This document shows, in pieces, positions 5,571 to 9,193 of a stretch of 9,193 nt of DNA. This DNA is from Nitrospirota bacterium. GTDB taxonomy: Bacteria; Nitrospirota_A; Leptospirillia; Leptospirillales; Leptospirillaceae. The DNA lies in NCBI GenBank assembly GCA_027415455.1, contig DAIBSV010000072.1:1-9193 (forward strand). Direction: 5' to 3'. The notes under the pieces were generated by a model. The model was not told where the DNA came from. It made no database searches and saw only the letters and a list, made by a program, of their open reading frames with translations. The translations under genes were made by a program, and so were the position numbers. The first letter of the stretch is position 1, and every line of letters starts with the position of its first letter.

Positions 5571-5879
5571 ATGGCGAAGGCGAAGCCTCCTTACCGCATC
5601 GAGTGGCGACCGAAGGCCCGCGAGGACTTGGCCGCCATCGTCCGATACATCGGCAAAGACAATCCGACAAGGGCTCGCAACTTCGTCCAGGAGCTGCACG
5701 AAAAGACTTTACCCCTTGAACAGTATCCGGAGCTTGGCCGCAACGGGCGCCCCGGCTTGCCGGACGATGTGCGCGAGATTGTCGCACATCGACATTACAT
5801 CGTGTTCTATCGCGTGCTGGACGAGGTGAGCACCGTGGAGATTTTGCGAGTGAAACACGCGGCACAACAAACGCCGTGA
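5571..5879 (+). CDS. ParE/RelE-superfamily toxin
   Basis: 102 residues, the normal size for ParE. The fold signature is clear: RPKAREDLAAIVRYIGKDN (helix hairpin, about 13-31), a second helix RARNFVQELHEKTLPLEQYP, then the beta strands with GRPGLPDDVREIVAHRHYIVFYRV and VSTVEILRVKHAAQQ. The late REIVAHRHYIVFYR and ILRVKHAAQQ motifs are hallmarks of ParE-type toxins, which commonly act on DNA gyrase, whereas RelE relatives cut mRNA; the branch here looks ParE-like. No Shine-Dalgarno precedes ATG 5571, so translation is probably coupled to the antitoxin 17 bp upstream. The gene looks intact. Confidence 0.9.
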   Translation: MAKAKPPYRIEWRPKAREDLAAIVRYIGKDNPTRARNFVQELHEKTLPLEQYPELGRNGRPGLPDDVREIVAHRHYIVFYRVLDEVSTVEILRVKHAAQQTP

Positions 5880-6393
5880 CGATGTGGTGACAGAAGAATC
5901 TCGTCAGCGAGAACCACCTGTTACCAGTACTAACCGGATTTGTCGTTTTTTCCTGATTTTTTCAAGGAATCATAGCCTTTATTTGGTTCGATAGTTGACG
6001 CCCTGTCCCACAAAAAAGAAGTCCGCCACACTGACCAAACCTAGCTCCGAGTTTGGCTGAGGGGCCTCCTCGCCCAAGCGCCTTTCCCCTTACCCCCGAC
6101 ATCCGCATCCGAGGCGGGACGATGCCGGAGGTGCAGCCTTCTTGCCCATTCCCTTCCGTTTTTCGACAATATTTCCTTCAGAAATCCCAGGAAAACAGCG
6201 AAGCCGCTCGGGTAAGTTCGTTCTTCTTCCCTCCCGTCCCCTCTATTTTGCATTCGTAGCGAACGAATCGACTCCTGCTGCCGTGCGAGACTCTTCCTCA
6301 CTGTAGGGGAGGCAGTCCAAAAAAGAGGATGTCGTGTTATTTGAGCATATATGGAGAACGTCATGGGGCCCGCGGTCCGGCCATCGGCGGGTC
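5880..6393. other. Gene-free stretch between toxin-antitoxin islet and efflux pump
   Basis: No frame here has a good ribosome-binding site or recognisable protein. A 107-codon minus-strand frame (6364-6041) is open but lacks a Shine-Dalgarno and has no familiar motifs. Visible elements are the structure at 5886-5925, T tracts at 5945-5962, an inverted repeat CCAAAC/GTTTGG (6035-6040 and 6051-6056), an inverted repeat ATTCGT/ACGAAT (6252-6257 and 6263-6268) and an A tract near 6319. I found no clear terminator for the efflux pump. Base composition is more AT-rich and mixed than in the flanking genes, consistent with an insertion boundary. Confidence 0.5.
5886..5925 (+). terminator. Possible imperfect terminator or structured element after the ParE-like gene
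   Basis: GGTGACAG (5886-5893) pairs with CTGTTACC (5918-5925) with one G-U, enclosing a smaller perfect hairpin TCTCG-TCAG-CGAGA (5899-5912). Runs of T follow only later (5945-5951 and 5957-5962), so it is not a standard Rho-independent terminator, but it sits 6 bases after the toxin stop. Confidence 0.35.
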
Positions 6394-9193
6394 TCAGTCG
6401 TGGCCGAGGGCGCTTCGGAAGATCTCGTCGAAGCGGAAGCGGTTGGGGATCTGCTTCCGGAGAACGCTGTAGAGGGTCGGCACCAGGAAAAGGGTCGAGA
6501 CGGTCCCGACCAGGAGCCCCCCGATCACCGCCCGCCCCAGGGGGGCGTTCTGCTCGCCGCCGCTCCCCAGCCCCAGCGCCATGGGGAGCATGCCCAGGAT
6601 CATGGCGGTGGCCGTCATGAGCACCGGACGTAAACGGGTGGCCCCCGCCCGGACCGCGGCCTCCGCGGCGGAGAGTCCCTCTCCCCGGAGATCGTTCGCG
6701 AAGGTCACCACCAGGATGCTGTTGGCCGTCGCCACCCCCACCACCATGATCGCACCCATCGCCGACTCGACGTTCAGCGTCGTATGGGTCGCGAAGAGGG
6801 CGAGAGCCACCCCGGCAAGTCCGGCCGGAACGCTCATGAGGATGATGAAGGGATCGAGGAAGGACTGGAAGTTCATCACCAGAAGGAGATAGACCAGAAG
6901 GGCGGCCAGGATCAGTCCCAGCCCGAAGCTCCTGAAGGAGTGGAACATCTCGGCGCTCTGGCCCCGGAACCGGAGGATCGTTCCGGGCGGCGTGGCAAAG
7001 CCCGCAAGCGCCGCCCGAATGTCCCGGTAGACCGCCCCGAGGGAGCGTCCCTGGGTGTTGACCAGCACGTCCTCCACCCGCTGGACGGTGTAGTGGGTGA
7101 TGGAGCCGGGGGTGGTCCCCAGCCGGATGTCCGCGATGTTCGAGAGATACTGGACGGTGGGGGAGGGCTGGGGCGCCGCAAGAGCCGCCATGAGGTTGGG
7201 GACGGAGGTCTGGGCCGGACGCAGGGGCAGATGGGCGAGCTCGCCCATGGTGGCGATTTTTGGAGTGGGGGTCTGGACCGCCACGATGTAGTTGACGGTG
7301 TTCTTGGGATTGACCCAGTAGTTGGGGGCGATGAGCGAGCTCGATGCGAGCGACACCAGAAGGTTGGTCGCCACGTCGTTCTGTGTCATTCCGACCAGGA
7401 TGGCGTTGTCGCGGTTCGTCCGGACATAGACCGCCGGATAATGGAGCACCTGGGGGATGGCCACGTCGACCGCTCCGGGAACATTCCGGACGATCTGGCG
7501 GATTTTCCGGGCGATCCTGTCCGAGGTCTCGAGGTCCCTCCCCTCGACCTGGATGTCGATGGGGGCCGACAGGCCGAAGTCAAGGACCTGGCTGATGATG
7601 TCCGGGGGCTTGAACCAGAAGGAGAGCTGGGGATAGCGGGTATAGAGCACCTCCCGCAACTTCTTCTGGTAGTCGAAGATCGAGTGGTGCCGGGGTTTCA
7701 GGGAGATCAGGAAGTCGGCGTCCCCCGGCCCGATGCTGTCGGTCTGGTAGAAGGCCAGGTTGTAATAGACCGGAAGGCCCATGTTGATGTCGATGGAATC
7801 GATCTCGTCGGGCGGAATGATCGTCCGGATGACCCGTTCGACCTCCCTGGCGTAGGCGTCGGTCACCTCGATCCGGGAGCCGATCGGGGCCCGCATGTGG
7901 AGGGCGAGGAGCCCCGCGTCGGTCTGGGGAAAGAAGTCGAGGCCGACCCGCGTCAAAAGAAGGAGTAGGAGGGCAATGACGGCAAGCGAGAGCCCCATCG
8001 TCCGGCCTGGATGGGCCACCGCCTTCGCAAGCTGGGCCCGATAGGCCGACCGGAGCCGTTCGAATCCCCGAAGGAAGAGCGAAGGGGGACGCTCGGCATG
8101 GGGGCCTCCGTGTCCGCGATGCATCATCATCGACAGCGTCACGACCATCGTCCGGGAGAGGATGTAGGAGGCCAGCATGGCGAAGACCACGGCGTAGGCC
8201 AGGGGCGTGTAGAGGAACTGGGAGACGCCCCGGAGAAGGATCACCGGGAAGAAGACGATGATGATGGCCATCGTTCCGACGAAGGCCGGAACCGCCACCT
8301 GGTTTGCCCCGTCCCAGACCGCCCGGAGGGGCTCGGAAGAGAGGGCGCGGTTTCGTTCGATGTTCTCGATGGCGACGGTCGCGTCGTCGACCAGCATCCC
8401 GATGGCCAGGGCGAGACCCCCCAGGGTCATGATGTTGAGCGACTGGTGCAGGAGCTTGAGGAAGAAGAGGGCCGAGAGGATCGAGAGCGGGATCGAGAGG
8501 AAGACGATGAAGGAGGATCGAAGGTCCCTCAGGAAGAGGAAAATCATGAGGGAGACCAGGATCGTGCCGATCCCGGCCTCCTTCAGCACATCCTCAAGGG
8601 CGTTTCTTACGAAGACCGACTGGTCGAAGACGAGCTTCAGGTTGATCCCCGGAGGGGAGAAGGCCTGGATCATCGGGAGCAGCGCCCGGACCTTCGAGAT
8701 CACCGCAAGCGTCGAGGCGTCGGCGTGCTTGTAGATGGCCAGATAGGTGGAGCGGTGGCCGTTCACCCGGACGATGTTCTCCTGGACGGCGTAGCCGTCG
8801 TGGACGGTGGCCACGTCCCGAAGCCGGACGATCCGCCCCTGGATCTCGCGGACCGGCAAAAGTCCAAGCCCCTTGAGAGTCGAGGGACTCCCGTTGATCA
8901 TGATGTCGATTTCCTGGGTTCCGATCTTCGCCGTTCCCGCGGGGACGATGATGTTGGAGCTGGTCAGGGTCTGGACGATGTCGTTGGGGGAGAGTCCGTA
9001 CCCGTAGAGTTCGTCGGGGTTGATGTCGACCATGACCTGGCGCATCTTGCCGCCGAAGGGGGCGGGGGTGGAGAGCCCCGGGATGGTGAAGAGGCGGACC
9101 CGGATGAAGTTCAGTCCGTAGTCGTAGAGCTTCTGCTCGGAGACGGTCCGGCTTCCGATCTCGAGTTCGGCGATCGGGACGTTGCTGGCGTTG
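6394..9193 (-). CDS. RND-family (HAE1/AcrB-like) inner-membrane efflux transporter, partial at N-terminus
   Basis: 932 codons are visible up to the right edge. The frame stays open through the internal ATG at 9045 to 9193, so roughly 120-150 N-terminal residues are missing compared with the usual 1030-1080. Numbered from 9045, visible parts are: porter-domain sequence (upstream of 9045, NASNVPIAELEI to residue about 140), TM segments from about 158, TM4 with GMLVDDATVAIENIERN (Asp220-Asp221, the proton-relay pair), FFPVILLRGVSQFLY, a cytoplasmic linker (about 305-345), the second periplasmic half (about 370-680), and the last TMs with RLRPVLMTATAMILGMLP. The lysine that aligns with AcrB K940 is Ala774 (VATANSILVV). 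Such pumps work as trimers with a periplasmic adaptor and an outer-membrane channel; those genes are probably beyond 9193. The substrate cannot be read off. The Asp pair and overall similarity favour organic substrates over metal-type CzcA/CusA pumps. Confidence 0.93.
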   Translation of the reverse strand, partial: NASNVPIAELEIGSRTVSEQKLYDYGLNFIRVRLFTIPGLSTPAPFGGKMRQVMVDINPDELYGYGLSPNDIVQTLTSSNIIVPAGTAKIGTQEIDIMINGSPSTLKGLGLLPVREIQGRIVRLRDVATVHDGYAVQENIVRVNGHRSTYLAIYKHADASTLAVISKVRALLPMIQAFSPPGINLKLVFDQSVFVRNALEDVLKEAGIGTILVSLMIFLFLRDLRSSFIVFLSIPLSILSALFFLKLLHQSLNIMTLGGLALAIGMLVDDATVAIENIERNRALSSEPLRAVWDGANQVAVPAFVGTMAIIIVFFPVILLRGVSQFLYTPLAYAVVFAMLASYILSRTMVVTLSMMMHRGHGGPHAERPPSLFLRGFERLRSAYRAQLAKAVAHPGRTMGLSLAVIALLLLLLTRVGLDFFPQTDAGLLALHMRAPIGSRIEVTDAYAREVERVIRTIIPPDEIDSIDINMGLPVYYNLAFYQTDSIGPGDADFLISLKPRHHSIFDYQKKLREVLYTRYPQLSFWFKPPDIISQVLDFGLSAPIDIQVEGRDLETSDRIARKIRQIVRNVPGAVDVAIPQVLHYPAVYVRTNRDNAILVGMTQNDVATNLLVSLASSSLIAPNYWVNPKNTVNYIVAVQTPTPKIATMGELAHLPLRPAQTSVPNLMAALAAPQPSPTVQYLSNIADIRLGTTPGSITHYTVQRVEDVLVNTQGRSLGAVYRDIRAALAGFATPPGTILRFRGQSAEMFHSFRSFGLGLILAALLVYLLLVMNFQSFLDPFIILMSVPAGLAGVALALFATHTTLNVESAMGAIMVVGVATANSILVVTFANDLRGEGLSAAEAAVRAGATRLRPVLMTATAMILGMLPMALGLGSGGEQNAPLGRAVIGGLLVGTVSTLFLVPTLYSVLRKQIPNRFRFDEIFRSALGHD

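Noticed and set aside
491..6264. Near-identical 16-mers TGCATTCGT(A/G)GCGAAC at 491-506 and 6249-6264
   Set aside because: With 15/16 identity over about 9 kb, roughly one such pair is expected by chance, and the flanks do not match.
6041..6364. Minus-strand frame of 107 codons after the RND gene
   Set aside because: No ribosome-binding site and no recognisable domain; left as an open possibility only within the gene-free stretch.
6784..7968. Open frame (394 codons) on the plus strand opposite the RND pump
   Set aside because: Composition is low-complexity (Gly, Asp, Val, Arg) and it is a codon-bias shadow of the pump gene.
9043..9045. ATG at 9045 as the start of the RND pump
   Set aside because: The frame continues upstream to the window edge with typical porter-domain sequence (NASNVPIAELEI, FTIPGLSTPAPFGGK), so 9045 is an internal Met.
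1..9193. CRISPR arrays, tRNA or rRNA genes, replication origins
   Set aside because: Looked for regularly spaced repeats and tRNA-like cloverleaf or rRNA motifs by eye; none seen.

Overview
This window comes from a GC-rich Gram-negative bacterium. Two features show the double membrane: a lipoprotein signal peptide and an RND-type efflux pump. The mix of genes would fit an acidophilic Nitrospirota such as Leptospirillum, but nothing here proves that, so the taxonomy is a weak inference.

Layout, left to right. (1) Positions 1-419 (minus) hold the start of a small Ser/Asn-rich lipoprotein that runs off the left edge. (2) An intergenic stretch at 420-772 carries divergent promoter-like elements. 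On the plus strand these are a TTGACA promoter, a perfect 9+1+9 AT-rich dyad that looks like an operator, and a strong Shine-Dalgarno. (3) Positions 773-2437 (plus) encode a siroheme/[4Fe-4S] sulfite or nitrite reductase with every expected ligand and active-site residue. A strong hairpin begins right after its stop codon. (4) Positions 2498-3925 (plus) encode a 475-residue protein of unknown function. It has a signal peptide, one membrane segment and a C-terminal cytoplasmic-type domain, and it may be co-transcribed with the reductase. (5) Positions 3984-5879 form a toxin-antitoxin islet. A FitAB/VapBC-type pair lies on the minus strand and a ParDE-like pair on the plus strand. They are divergent, and the roughly 470 bp between them may contain a decayed transposase fragment. 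(6) Positions 5880-6393 contain no convincing gene, only dyads and T tracts. (7) Positions 6394-9193 (minus) hold most of an RND inner-membrane efflux transporter whose N-terminus lies beyond the right edge.

The reductase would perform the six-electron reduction of sulfite to sulfide or of nitrite to ammonium for assimilation. The dyad between its promoter and ribosome-binding site suggests repression or activation by a dimeric regulator. The toxin-antitoxin islet looks inserted between chromosomal housekeeping or export genes. I see no clear evidence of a wholly new system. The best leads are the reductase control region, the unknown membrane protein behind it, and the efflux pump that lacks the usual proton-relay lysine.
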